Shown here piece by piece: positions 48,879-57,551 of a stretch of DNA of 64,000 nt (its first letter is position 1; each line of letters begins with the position of its first letter). The notes beneath the pieces are model-generated. The model had not been told where the DNA came from. It saw only the letters and a list, made by a program, of their open reading frames with translations, and did no database searches. Where the stretch lies: the NCBI GenBank assembly GCA_902536295.1, contig CACAWS010000002.1:62001-126000 (forward strand), given 5' to 3'. The translations under genes were made by a program, and so were the position numbers. The DNA is from an uncultured SAR86 cluster bacterium (lineage in GTDB: Bacteria > Pseudomonadota > Gammaproteobacteria > Magnimaribacterales > AG-339-G14).

Positions 48879-49292
48879 ATGGCTGAAGATAAAAACTTAA
48901 GAGAGGCGGGGTTAAAAGTTACCTTGCCAAGAATAAGGATTCTTGAAATTTTTGAAGAATCTGATGACAGGCATCTTAGCGCAGATGAAGTCTATAAAAA
49001 ATTGGTTGAAGCAGGAGATGAAGTTGGTTTAGCTACTGTCTATAGAGTGCTAACCCAATTTGAGTCAGCAGGAATTTTGCTGAAACAAAATTTTGAGAAT
49101 GGTCATTCAGTTTACGAACTTACTCCTAATGATCACCATGACCACATGGTTTGTCTAAAAACTGGAAAAGTCATCGAATTTACAAATGAAATTATAGAGG
49201 AACAACAAGAAAAGCTAGCTGCAGAGAGTGGTTATAAAATAGTTGACCATAAATTAGTCCTTTATGTAGAGCCTATTTCAAATAATGATTGA
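48879..49292 (+). CDS. fur: Fur, ferric uptake regulator
   Basis: 137 residues (E. coli 148). Winged helix (LKVTLPRIRILEIFEES, ATVYRVLTQFESAGIL) and the regulatory metal motif DHHDHMVC (85-92). The first structural-zinc Cys (C92) is there but the second place of CxxC is T95, as in Pseudomonas-type Fur. Leader of about 6 nt without a Shine-Dalgarno. The next gene, grpE, starts 8 bases before its stop; recN, which lies between them in Pseudomonas, is missing. Confidence 0.95.
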   Translation: MAEDKNLREAGLKVTLPRIRILEIFEESDDRHLSADEVYKKLVEAGDEVGLATVYRVLTQFESAGILLKQNFENGHSVYELTPNDHHDHMVCLKTGKVIEFTNEIIEEQQEKLAAESGYKIVDHKLVLYVEPISNND

Positions 49293-49842
49293 TAAAAAAA
49301 GCATTGATTCTGAAGACAAGAAAGAATTTCATGAAGAAGATATTGAATCTGAAATAAATTTAAATAATAAAGCAGAGATTGAAAATGAAGAAGTTTCTGA
49401 ATCTTCAAAAGAGCAATCTGAATTAGAGAAACTAGAAGAAAAATTTCTTAGATCCCAAGCTGAGTTACAAAATTTAAGAAGAATTTCTCAAAATGAATTA
49501 GCTAAAGCTAGATTGTATGGCAGTGAGAATCTTGTTAAAGATTTAATCCCCTCGATTGATAATCTATTTAGAACTTTAGATAATCAAGACACAAAAAATA
49601 AAACAGTCCCATCAGAAGGTATTTCGCTTATAGTAAGAGAGTTAATTTCTGCTCTAGAAAAAAATGGTATTTCAGTTATAGATCCAAAAGGCGAAGAGTT
49701 TAACCCTAATGAGCATGAAGCATTGTCTGTAACAGAAAATATTAATGAGAAGCCTAATATTGTCTTAGAGGTTTTTCAGAAAGGTTTTAAGTTCAAAGAT
49801 AGGGTTATAAAACCTGCAATGGTAGTAGTAAATAAAAAGTAA
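49285..49842 (+). CDS. grpE: GrpE, nucleotide exchange factor of DnaK
   Basis: 185 residues (E. coli 197). A long acidic N-terminus (about 1-50), a coiled-coil (ELEKLEEKFLRSQAELQNLRR split near 45-65) and the beta domain ending VFQKGFKFKDRVIKPAMVVV. It starts inside fur (8-nt overlap), so it is carried on the fur transcript as well as any internal one. dnaK follows after a 64-nt gap with its own probable heat-shock promoter. Confidence 0.95.
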   Translation: MIDKKSIDSEDKKEFHEEDIESEINLNNKAEIENEEVSESSKEQSELEKLEEKFLRSQAELQNLRRISQNELAKARLYGSENLVKDLIPSIDNLFRTLDNQDTKNKTVPSEGISLIVRELISALEKNGISVIDPKGEEFNPNEHEALSVTENINEKPNIVLEVFQKGFKFKDRVIKPAMVVVNKK

Positions 49843-49849
49843 AAAAATA

Positions 49850-49876
49850 CTTGAAATAATTTTAATTGCCCTTAAT
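49850..49876 (+). promoter_or_regulatory. Sigma-32-like promoter of dnaK
   Basis: CTTGAAA (49850-49856), 12-nt spacer, CCCTTAAT (49869-49876), matching the heat-shock consensus CTTGAAA-N11-16-CCCCATNT well at -35 and partly at -10. It lies in the grpE-dnaK gap 30 nt before the dnaK start. Confidence 0.65.
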
Positions 49877-49906
49877 TAACGTATGTAACTAATTAAAGAG
49901 GTAATA

Positions 49907-51823
49907 ATGGCAAAAATTATAGGTATTGATCTTGGAACGACTAATTCATGTTTAGCAATCATGGAGGGAGATCAGGCTAAAGTCATAGAAAATAGCGAAG
50001 GTGGAAGAACAACACCATCAATTGTTGCTTACACTGATGGAGAGACTTTAGTTGGACAAAGTGCGAAAAGACAATCTGTAACTAACCCTGAAAACACACT
50101 CTATGCAATTAAAAGATTAATTGGTAGAAAATTTGATGACGAAGTGGTTTCTAAAGATAAAGAGATGACGCCTTTCAAAATTGTAAAAGCTAAGAATGGA
50201 GATGCTTGGGTTAATGCAAATGGCGAAGATCTAGCCCCACAACAAGTTTCCGCTCAAGTATTGGCAAAAATGAAAAAATCAGCAGAAGATTATCTTGGTC
50301 ACGAAGTTAAGGAAGCGGTGATAACTGTCCCAGCTTATTTTAATGACTCACAAAGACAAGCTACAAAAGATGCTGGAAAAATTGCTGGATTAGATGTCAA
50401 AAGAATTATTAATGAACCAACAGCAGCAGCTCTTGCATTTGGATTAGATAAGAAAACAGGTGATCAAAAAATTGCAGTTTTTGATCTTGGGGGAGGAACT
50501 TTCGACATTTCGATTATAGAACTGGCTGAAATTGATGGTGAAAAACAATTCGAAGTCCTTTCTACTAACGGAGACACCTTTCTAGGCGGAGAAGACTTCG
50601 ATTCGGCTCTTATAGACTATTTAGTAGAAGAGTTTAAAAATGAGCAAAATTTCGATTTGAGGAAAGACCCAGCCGCTTTACAAAGATTAAAAGAAGCTGC
50701 CGAAAAAGCAAAAATTGAGTTGTCTTCAAATCAGCAAACTGAAGTTAATCTTCCTTACATTACTGCAGACTCTTCCGGACCGAAGCATTTACTCATTAAA
50801 GTTACAAGATCTAAACTAGAATCGCTAGTTGAAAACTTGGTTGCTAAAAGTTTAAAGCCTGTAGAAGTCGCTCTTAAAGATGCTAAATTAAAACCATCTG
50901 AAATAAATGACGTAATTTTGGTTGGCGGTCAAACTCGTATGCCTCTTGTTCAAGAAAAAGTTAAAGAGTTTTTCGGAAAAGAGCCTAGGAAAGACATAAA
51001 TCCTGATGAAGCTGTTGCTGTAGGTGCGGCCGTCCAAGGGGCAGTTTTATCTGGAGACGTAACTGATATTTTGCTCTTGGATGTGACTCCTTTAACTTTA
51101 GGTATTGAGACTATGGGCGGAGTCATGACTCCTTTGATTGAAAAAAATACGACGATACCAACTAATAAATCTCAAATTTTTTCAACCGCAGAAGATAACC
51201 AAACGGCTGTCACAGTTAATGTGGTTCAAGGCGAGAGAAAACAAGCCAAAGAAAATAAACAATTAGGTTTATTCAACTTAGACGGAATCCCAGCTGCACC
51301 GAGAGGAATGCCTCAAATTGAAGTTTCATTTGATATTGATGCAAATGGTATCTTGAATGTGTCAGCAAAAGATAAAGCTACGAATAAAGAGCAGTCTATA
51401 ACAATTCAGGCTTCTGGAGGATTGTCAGAAGATGAGATAGAAAAAATGGTTGCTGAAGCTGAAGCAAATGCCGACGAAGATAAGAAATTTGAAGAAATGG
51501 TACAGGCTAGAAACGCTGCTGATACTCTTATACATGGTTGCAAAAAAACCCTTGAAGAATCAGCTGACAAAGTCGAAGATCAAGAGAAAAGTCAAATCGA
51601 AGAAGCTATTGCGGCTTTGGAAGAAGCCTTGAAGGGCGAAGATAAAGATCTTATCGAAGAAAAAACCAAAGCATTAGCAGATGCTTCTTCTTCACTTGCC
51701 CAAAGACTCTACCAGGAGCAACAGTCTAATGCATCGGAGGAAGCTACAGACTCGCCACAGGACTCCGATGACTCAGCTGTTGATGCAGATTTTGAAGAGG
51801 TAAAAGAGGAAAATAAAAACTAA
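49907..51823 (+). CDS. dnaK: DnaK, Hsp70 chaperone
   Basis: 638 residues, exactly E. coli length. ATPase domain with [29 protein letters not shown] and [11 protein letters not shown]; substrate domain from about 390 ([20 protein letters not shown]); acidic C-terminus ending EEVKEENKN, equivalent to the EEVKD-type tail. AGAGG Shine-Dalgarno precedes the ATG. It forms a machine with the neighbouring GrpE and DnaJ. Confidence 0.98.
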   Translation: MAKIIGIDLGTTNSCLAIMEGDQAKVIENSEGGRTTPSIVAYTDGETLVGQSAKRQSVTNPENTLYAIKRLIGRKFDDEVVSKDKEMTPFKIVKAKNGDAWVNANGEDLAPQQVSAQVLAKMKKSAEDYLGHEVKEAVITVPAYFNDSQRQATKDAGKIAGLDVKRIINEPTAAALAFGLDKKTGDQKIAVFDLGGGTFDISIIELAEIDGEKQFEVLSTNGDTFLGGEDFDSALIDYLVEEFKNEQNFDLRKDPAALQRLKEAAEKAKIELSSNQQTEVNLPYITADSSGPKHLLIKVTRSKLESLVENLVAKSLKPVEVALKDAKLKPSEINDVILVGGQTRMPLVQEKVKEFFGKEPRKDINPDEAVAVGAAVQGAVLSGDVTDILLLDVTPLTLGIETMGGVMTPLIEKNTTIPTNKSQIFSTAEDNQTAVTVNVVQGERKQAKENKQLGLFNLDGIPAAPRGMPQIEVSFDIDANGILNVSAKDKATNKEQSITIQASGGLSEDEIEKMVAEAEANADEDKKFEEMVQARNAADTLIHGCKKTLEESADKVEDQEKSQIEEAIAALEEALKGEDKDLIEEKTKALADASSSLAQRLYQEQQSNASEEATDSPQDSDDSAVDADFEEVKEENKN

Positions 51824-51840
51824 TCTATCTTCCAACATCT

Positions 51841-52917
51841 ATGAGTAAAAGAGATTACTACGATGTGCTGGGAGTAGACCGTTCTGTTTCTAAAGATCAT
51901 TTAAAAAAATCTTATCGCAAGCTTGCGATGAAGCACCACCCTGATAGAAATCCTGGAGACGAAAAAGCAGCTGAGAAATTCAAAGAGTTATCAGAAGCTT
52001 ATGAAATATTGTCAGATGATCAAAAAAGACAAGCTTATGATCAATTTGGACATCAGGGAGTAAACTCTTCTTTTAATAATGCTCAAAGTGCAGCTGAAGG
52101 GTTCAGTGACATTTTTGGAGATATATTTTCAGATATCTTTGGAGGAGGTTCATCGAGAAGTTCTAGATCAATAAGGGGTTCAGATTTAAGTTACAATCTA
52201 GAGGTTTCTCTTGAAGATGCCGCAACTGGAAAGACAATTAAATTAAATATTCCATCAACTGATAGGTGTGATGGGGATTGGCAAACTTGCAGTTATTGCG
52301 GTGGCCAGGGAGTGATAAGAGCTCAACAAGGTTTCTTCTCTATGCAACAAACTTGCCCCCATTGCCAGGGAGAAGGAGAGATTCACGATCCATCCTGTAA
52401 AAAATGCGGTGGGGCTGGGTATATTAAACGAAATAAAACTCTATCCGTAAATATTCCTCAGGGAGTTGACTCTGGAGATAGAATCAGATTATCTGGAGAA
52501 GGTGATGCAGGAAAAGGAGGTAATGGTGATCTTTTTATTGAAATTAAAGTGAATCGTCATGAAATCTTTGAAAGAGACGGAAAACATCTTTATTGTGAAG
52601 TTCCTTTAAATTTTGTTGATGCTTCTTTAGGAGCAGAAATTGAGGTGCCTACTTTGGAAGGTAAAGTAAAATTTAAAATCCCCGAAGGTACACAAAGTCA
52701 TAAACTTTTTAGATTAAATGGAAAAGGAATTAAACCTTTAAGAGGAGGTTCAAAAGGAGATATACTCGTTAGAGTGCTTGTTGAAGTACCAATCAAATTA
52801 AATAATGAGCAAAAAGAATTATTGGAAGCATTTAAAAAATCAATTTCTAAAAATGAAAATTTACCTTTAACTGAAAAGTGGTTTAAAAGTGCAAAAAATT
52901 TCTTAAAAAGTTTCTGA
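51841..52917 (+). CDS. dnaJ: DnaJ, Hsp40 co-chaperone with reduced first zinc motif
   Basis: 358 residues (E. coli 376). J domain with H33-P34-D35, then Gly/Phe region with DIFGDIFSDIFGGG. The zinc region has seven Cys where eight are usual: motifs CSYCGGQG (150), CPHCQGEG (172) and CKKCGGAG (186) are whole, but motif 1 is collapsed to RCDGDWQTC, one Cys (C143) and about ten residues lost. Zinc centre I (motifs 1 and 4) would lack a ligand. The C-terminal substrate domains look normal. Stop overlaps the dapB ATG by one base. Confidence 0.95.
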   Translation: MSKRDYYDVLGVDRSVSKDHLKKSYRKLAMKHHPDRNPGDEKAAEKFKELSEAYEILSDDQKRQAYDQFGHQGVNSSFNNAQSAAEGFSDIFGDIFSDIFGGGSSRSSRSIRGSDLSYNLEVSLEDAATGKTIKLNIPSTDRCDGDWQTCSYCGGQGVIRAQQGFFSMQQTCPHCQGEGEIHDPSCKKCGGAGYIKRNKTLSVNIPQGVDSGDRIRLSGEGDAGKGGNGDLFIEIKVNRHEIFERDGKHLYCEVPLNFVDASLGAEIEVPTLEGKVKFKIPEGTQSHKLFRLNGKGIKPLRGGSKGDILVRVLVEVPIKLNNEQKELLEAFKKSISKNENLPLTEKWFKSAKNFLKSF

Positions 52918-53645
52918 TGGGTATCAATATTGTTTTGTGCGGAGCTTCAGGAAGGCTCGGCATGGAATTTTTAAAGGAAACGAAAAACTATCCTTTGATT
53001 AATTTGATGGAATGTATTTCATCAAAAAACAATGAAAACGTAGGAAAAAAATTTTCAGAATTTACTGACTTAGATTTTGAGCTTACATTGAAAGACTCCT
53101 TGGCAGAGACTGAAGTTGCCGATGTTCTCATTGATATGTCCTCGCCAAAATTTTTTGAAGAAATTGTTAAATACTGTAGATTTAAAAAAGTTCCTCTAAT
53201 TTTGGCTTCCACTGGCCACAGCGAAGAGCAAATTGATATTTTGCGAGAACTTTCACAGATAGTGCCAATATTACACGCTCCTAATTTAAGCGTAGGTATA
53301 AATTTAGTAAAAAAAATACTTAATTTTTACCCACTTGAGGACTTAGTAAATTCTATTGAAATCATAGAGACTCATCACAAAAACAAACTTGATTCTCCTT
53401 CAGGAACGGCTATTGAGCTAAGAAACCTTATAGAATCAAAAAATAGTGAGGTTAAAGTTTCTATAAAGTCTATTCGAGATGAAGATTCTATAGGAATTCA
53501 TACTATTAAATTAATTATGGCTAATGAGACTATCGAAATTACTCATAGAGCGAATTCAAGAAAAATATTTGCCCAGGGAGCAATTACCGCAGTTCATTGG
53601 ATCAAAACTCAAAAGCCTGGATTCTATTCTCTAAGCAATATTTAA
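52917..53645 (+). CDS. dapB: 4-hydroxy-tetrahydrodipicolinate reductase
   Basis: 242 residues (E. coli 273; shorter). Reduces 4-hydroxy-tetrahydrodipicolinate in lysine and meso-diaminopimelate synthesis. NAD(P)H-binding CGASGRLGMEF at the N-terminus, ETHHKNKLDSPSGTA with the catalytic His/Lys pair, and the C-terminal FAQGAITAVHWI. Order dnaK-dnaJ-dapB matches Pseudomonas; carAB, which follows there, is absent and the rpsB block comes next. Confidence 0.94.
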   Translation: MGINIVLCGASGRLGMEFLKETKNYPLINLMECISSKNNENVGKKFSEFTDLDFELTLKDSLAETEVADVLIDMSSPKFFEEIVKYCRFKKVPLILASTGHSEEQIDILRELSQIVPILHAPNLSVGINLVKKILNFYPLEDLVNSIEIIETHHKNKLDSPSGTAIELRNLIESKNSEVKVSIKSIRDEDSIGIHTIKLIMANETIEITHRANSRKIFAQGAITAVHWIKTQKPGFYSLSNI

Positions 53646-53658
53646 TTTTTTCTTTGTT

Positions 53659-53682
53659 GATTTAACCAATTGTGGTTAAATC
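53659..53682. repeat. Perfect 9-bp inverted repeat after dapB
   Basis: GATTTAACC (53659-53667) and GGTTAAATC (53674-53682) around a 6-nt loop. No T-run follows on the plus strand, so it is not a typical terminator for dapB. It could be an mRNA 3' stem-loop, a Rho-linked end or a protein-binding site. Confidence 0.55.
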
Positions 53683-53737
53683 CTTCCTCAGATTGTTAAA
53701 AATCTAATTTGCACTTGATATAAAAAAATATTTGGGT

Positions 53738-53823
53738 GCTAGGTTTAGCTCAAATCTAGTTAAATATTTATTATCAGGGAAGATTAACCCAAGCCTATAT
53801 GGCTTATATTAAAAGGAGCTTTC
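53738..53823 (+). promoter_or_regulatory. Probable rpsB leader (S2 autocontrol region)
   Basis: The long gap before rpsB is exceptional in this compact window. It holds TTGCAC/TTGATA -35-like hexamers (53709-53720), a weak TGCTAGGTT extended -10 region, and a leader ending in the hairpin AAGCC-TATAT-GGCTT (about 53793-53807) just before AAAGGAG. S2-controlled leaders are known upstream of rpsB in gammaproteobacteria; identity here is inferred from place and shape. Confidence 0.45.
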
Positions 53824-54657
53824 ATGGACATTTCCATTGAACAAATGCTAAAAGCCGGGGTCCACTTTGGACACCAAACAAGATTCTGGAACCCAAAAAT
53901 GGAAAATTATATTTTTGGAGATAGAAATAAGGTTCACATCATAAACTTAGAAAAAACTCTTGAACTTTTAAAACCTTCGATAGACTTTTGCACCCAATTA
54001 GCTGCATCAAATAATAGAATTCTTTTTGTGGGAACAAAAAGAGCTGCGAGTAGAGTTATTAAGGAAGAGGCTGAAAGATGTAACATGCCTTATGTCAATT
54101 ATCGTTGGTTGGGTGGAATGCTTACAAACTATAAGACTGTAAGAGCATCAATTAGAAGACTTGAAATCCTTAAAACACAGGAGGAAGAAGGAAAGTTTGA
54201 AAGTCTTACTAAAAAAGAAGTTTTAGGAATCAAACGAGAAATGGACAAACTGGAAAGGTCAATAGGCGGAATAAAAAATATGGGCGGTCTGCCAGAAGCT
54301 TTATTTGTTGTAGATGTAAAGAATGAAAAAATTGCAGTTTCTGAAGCTAGAAAAATGGGAATTCCTATAATCGGTATCGTTGACACTAATTCCGATCCAG
54401 ACTGTGTAGACTACATTATTCCTGGCAACGATGATGCAATAAGATCCGTTTCTTTATTGACTAGGATAATTTCAAATGCATGTTTAGAGGGTGCTTCAAA
54501 AGCAACAGGTATTGTATCGGGAGATGGACCTGTAATTGTCCGTAAAGGTGAAGAAGAAAAATCTGCCCAAACTTCTGAAGATCATGATCAAACTTCATCG
54601 TTAGTGGAATCTTTTGAAGAAAAAGATGAAATTGATATTTCAAATGAGGATGATTAA
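53824..54657 (+). CDS. rpsB: 30S ribosomal protein S2
   Basis: 277 residues against 241 in E. coli; the surplus is an acidic, Ser-rich C-terminal tail of about 45 residues (from [15 protein letters not shown] to IDISNEDD). The core is clear: [41 protein letters not shown] and [19 protein letters not shown]. Strong AAAGGAG Shine-Dalgarno. Heads an rpsB-tsf-pyrH-frr operon. Confidence 0.97.
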   Translation: MDISIEQMLKAGVHFGHQTRFWNPKMENYIFGDRNKVHIINLEKTLELLKPSIDFCTQLAASNNRILFVGTKRAASRVIKEEAERCNMPYVNYRWLGGMLTNYKTVRASIRRLEILKTQEEEGKFESLTKKEVLGIKREMDKLERSIGGIKNMGGLPEALFVVDVKNEKIAVSEARKMGIPIIGIVDTNSDPDCVDYIIPGNDDAIRSVSLLTRIISNACLEGASKATGIVSGDGPVIVRKGEEEKSAQTSEDHDQTSSLVESFEEKDEIDISNEDD

Positions 54658-54703
54658 AAAAATAAATACAGATAACAAAATTAAAATTACTTGAGATTTT
54701 TAA

Positions 54704-55561
54704 ATGACTATAAAAGCTAGTGAAGTGAAACTCCTCAGAGAAAAAACCGGCCTCGGGATGATGGAATGTAAAAAAGCATTAATGGAGTCGGATGGAGATA
54801 TAGAAGCAGCTATTGTTAACTTGAGAAAGAATAGCGCGCTAAAAGCTGAGAAAAAATCTTCAAGATTAGCAGCCGAGGGAAAAATTTTATCTGGAATCGA
54901 TCTGTCAGAAAGAATTGCTATTATTTTAGAGATAAATTGTGAAACAGATTTTGTAGCGAAGGATCAAAGTTTTATTGATTTTTGTAATGAATCTTTAAAT
55001 TATTGTATTAAAAATTCTGAGCTTTCTTTGGAAAAATTACTTGAAGAAAGTTTAGAAGAAAAAAGGCAAGAATTAATTCAAAAAATAGGTGAAAACATAG
55101 TTGTAAGAAGAAAGGAAGTTATCAAATCAGACTTCATATACTCTTATGTGCATGGAAATAATAAAATAGGATCTATTGTGTCTCTCACTAAAGCAAATGA
55201 CACTTTAGGAGAAGATATTGCAATGCATATTGCAGCTTCAGCCCCGCTAGTAATTTCTTCAGAAGATTTAGATAAAGATTTATTGAAGAGAGAAAAGGAA
55301 ATAATTGATGCTCAGGTCTCCGATTCAGATAAGCCTGAAGAAATTATAGAAAAAATGGTGAATGGAAGATTAGAAAAATTTAAATCAGAAGTTTCATTGT
55401 TGAGCCAGCCCTTTGTAAAAGATCCTTCAAAAAAAGTGGATGACCTTGTAAAAGAAAATGATAATGCCATCCTTAAATTTTTTAGATATGAATTGGGAGA
55501 AGGAATAGAAGTTGAAAAAATGGATTTTGCTGAAGAAGTAAAATCTCAATTAGAAAAATAA
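54704..55561 (+). CDS. tsf: Elongation factor Ts
   Basis: 285 residues (E. coli 283). GDP-GTP exchange factor for EF-Tu. N-terminal UBA-like part VKLLREKTGLGMMECKKALM, core LEINCETDFVAKDQSF with the TDFV motif that wedges into EF-Tu. The start has only a weak Shine-Dalgarno (TTGAG). pyrH follows 2 nt after its stop. Confidence 0.96.
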   Translation: MTIKASEVKLLREKTGLGMMECKKALMESDGDIEAAIVNLRKNSALKAEKKSSRLAAEGKILSGIDLSERIAIILEINCETDFVAKDQSFIDFCNESLNYCIKNSELSLEKLLEESLEEKRQELIQKIGENIVVRRKEVIKSDFIYSYVHGNNKIGSIVSLTKANDTLGEDIAMHIAASAPLVISSEDLDKDLLKREKEIIDAQVSDSDKPEEIIEKMVNGRLEKFKSEVSLLSQPFVKDPSKKVDDLVKENDNAILKFFRYELGEGIEVEKMDFAEEVKSQLEK

Positions 55562-55563
55562 GA

Positions 55564-56289
55564 ATGAAAAAAGCTAGACGAGTTCTCCTAAAAGTTAGTG
55601 GAGAGTGGTTTTCTGGGGCTAATGAAAAAGGCTTTGATGAAAAAACATTTGAAAGCTTAGCTAAAACTCTTATTGAAGCAAAAAGAAAAAATATACAGAT
55701 AGCTTTAGTACTTGGCGGTGGAAATATATATCGCGGAAGAGAACTAGCTTCTCTAAAAATTGATCAAGTTTCTGCTGATTACATAGGAATGTTATCGACC
55801 ATAATGAATGGTATAGCCCTTTCGAATTTTTTGTCCTCCAATGAATGCGCAAACAATTTATACTCTTCTTTTGCGATAGGAAATTTTGTAAAAGCTTATA
55901 GCAAGGAAGAGGCTGAAAAAACTTTAATTGAAAATAAGATAGCTATTTTAGTAGGCGGATTAGGAAATCCTTTGTTTACAACTGATTCAACTGCAAGTGT
56001 GAGGGCGGTCGAGCTCAATTCAGACATAATGCTAAAAGCAACAACCGTTGATGGTATTTATTCTGAGGATCCAAAAATAAATAAAAAAGCTGTTAAATAT
56101 GAGTTTTTAACTTTTGACGAGGCTATTACCAAAAATTTGAAAGTTATGGATCAAACCTCTTTGTGTTTCTGTAGAGACAATAATTTAAACGTAAGAGTCT
56201 TTAATGCAGATTCTCAAGAAGCAATATTAGAAGCCATTACTAACGAGAGTACTAAAATTGGAACCTTAGTGAGATTGAAAAATGATTGA
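55564..56289 (+). CDS. pyrH: UMP kinase
   Basis: 241 residues, same as E. coli. Makes UDP from UMP; hexameric amino-acid-kinase fold. KVSGEWFSG, LVLGGGNIYRGRELA, GGLGNPLFTTDSTASVRAVE and the GIYSEDPK loop are typical. It overlaps frr by 8 bases. Confidence 0.96.
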   Translation: MKKARRVLLKVSGEWFSGANEKGFDEKTFESLAKTLIEAKRKNIQIALVLGGGNIYRGRELASLKIDQVSADYIGMLSTIMNGIALSNFLSSNECANNLYSSFAIGNFVKAYSKEEAEKTLIENKIAILVGGLGNPLFTTDSTASVRAVELNSDIMLKATTVDGIYSEDPKINKKAVKYEFLTFDEAITKNLKVMDQTSLCFCRDNNLNVRVFNADSQEAILEAITNESTKIGTLVRLKND

Positions 56290-56839
56290 CGAGATAAGAG
56301 ACGAAGCAAAAATCGGTATGCTTAAAACATTGGAAGCCCTTGAAATTTCTTTAAAAAGAATTAGGACTGGGCGGGCAAATACATCTCTTTTAGATTCAAT
56401 TGAGATAGATTATTACGGAAATTCAACCCCTTTAAAGCAAGTTTCAAATATATCTGTTGAAGATGCAAAAACACTTGCAATAATTCCATGGGAAAAAGAT
56501 AACGTTCCTCTTATTGAAAAAGCTATCCAACAATCTGATTTAGGCTTACAACCAATAACATCTGGAGATACTATTAGAGTAATTCTTCCTGATTTGACCG
56601 AAGAAACCAGAAGAGATCTCATCAAGGTAGCCAAAGCTGAAGCTGAAAATTCAAAGGTCTCAATTAGGAATCAAAGAAGAGATGCTAATGGGCTGTTAAA
56701 GGAGTATCTCAATGAAAAAGAAATTTCTGAAGACGATCTCAAAAGAGGAGAAGTTCTAATACAAGACATAACAGATCAATTTGTTGAAAAAGTTGATATT
56801 TTATTAAGGGATAAAGAAAAAGATCTTATAGAGATATAG
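56282..56839 (+). CDS. frr: Ribosome recycling factor
   Basis: 185 residues, the E. coli length. Splits post-termination ribosomes with EF-G. RIRTGRANTSLLDSIEIDYY and VRNQRRDAN-like VSIRNQRRDANGLLKEY are conserved. It starts 8 bases before the pyrH stop and precedes uppS by 1 nt. Confidence 0.97.
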   Translation: MIDEIRDEAKIGMLKTLEALEISLKRIRTGRANTSLLDSIEIDYYGNSTPLKQVSNISVEDAKTLAIIPWEKDNVPLIEKAIQQSDLGLQPITSGDTIRVILPDLTEETRRDLIKVAKAEAENSKVSIRNQRRDANGLLKEYLNEKEISEDDLKRGEVLIQDITDQFVEKVDILLRDKEKDLIEI

Positions 56840-56840
56840 T

Positions 56841-57548
56841 ATGAGTTCTTTACCTACTCACGTAGCTATTATTATGGATGGCAATTCTAGATGGGCTAAA
56901 GATAAGAAAATTCCAAAAAAAGAAGGGCATAAAGCTGGAGTAAAAGCAGCAAGGAGCGCCATTGAGTTTGCTGTAAAAAATAAAATTAATTTTTTGACTC
57001 TTTTTGCCTTTAGTACAGAAAATTGGGGAAGAAGCAGAACCGAAGTTAAAGCATTGATGGAGCTCCTTGTTAAAGCCATGCAAGATGAAACTCCTCAATT
57101 GATTAAAAATTATGTAAAAGTAAACTTTATTGGAGATATTAATAGATTAGAAAAAGCGATTGTTAATAAGATTACTAAGACTAAAAGTTTAACAAGTAAT
57201 TATGAACCTAAAATGAATCTCAATATTGCTATTAGCTATGGGGGTAGATGGGACATTGTCCAAGCCATAAAAGAAATTTCTAAAGACCTCTTACAAAAAA
57301 AAATTAAAGAAAAAAATATTAATGAAGACTTGTTAAGTTCTTATTTAGATACATCCAACTTTCCAGATCCAGATTTAGTCATTAGGACAGGCAATGAGAA
57401 AAGGTTAAGTAACTTTTTAATTTGGCAAGCAGCTTATTCAGAATTAATTTTTTTTAAAAAATTGTGGCCAGATTTTAAAAATATAGATTTTAAGAGAGCT
57501 TTAGATGAATATAAAAGAAGAAAAAGAAACTTTGGTTTAAGATCTTAA
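56841..57548 (+). CDS. uppS: Undecaprenyl diphosphate synthase
   Basis: 235 residues (E. coli 253). cis-prenyltransferase that makes the C55 carrier lipid for peptidoglycan and O-antigen. HVAIIMDGNSRWA with catalytic D13, GHKAGVKAARS, FAFSTENWGRS and the C-terminal LVIRTGNEKRLSNFLIWQAA (RxxxR binding the homoallylic diphosphate). Followed by cdsA after 3 nt. Confidence 0.96.
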   Translation: MSSLPTHVAIIMDGNSRWAKDKKIPKKEGHKAGVKAARSAIEFAVKNKINFLTLFAFSTENWGRSRTEVKALMELLVKAMQDETPQLIKNYVKVNFIGDINRLEKAIVNKITKTKSLTSNYEPKMNLNIAISYGGRWDIVQAIKEISKDLLQKKIKEKNINEDLLSSYLDTSNFPDPDLVIRTGNEKRLSNFLIWQAAYSELIFFKKLWPDFKNIDFKRALDEYKRRKRNFGLRS

Positions 57549-57551
57549 GAA

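Noticed and set aside
49150-49166. Missing second Cys (CxxT) in Fur as a defect
   Set aside because: Pseudomonas-type Fur proteins show the same replacement and work, so it is normal variation.
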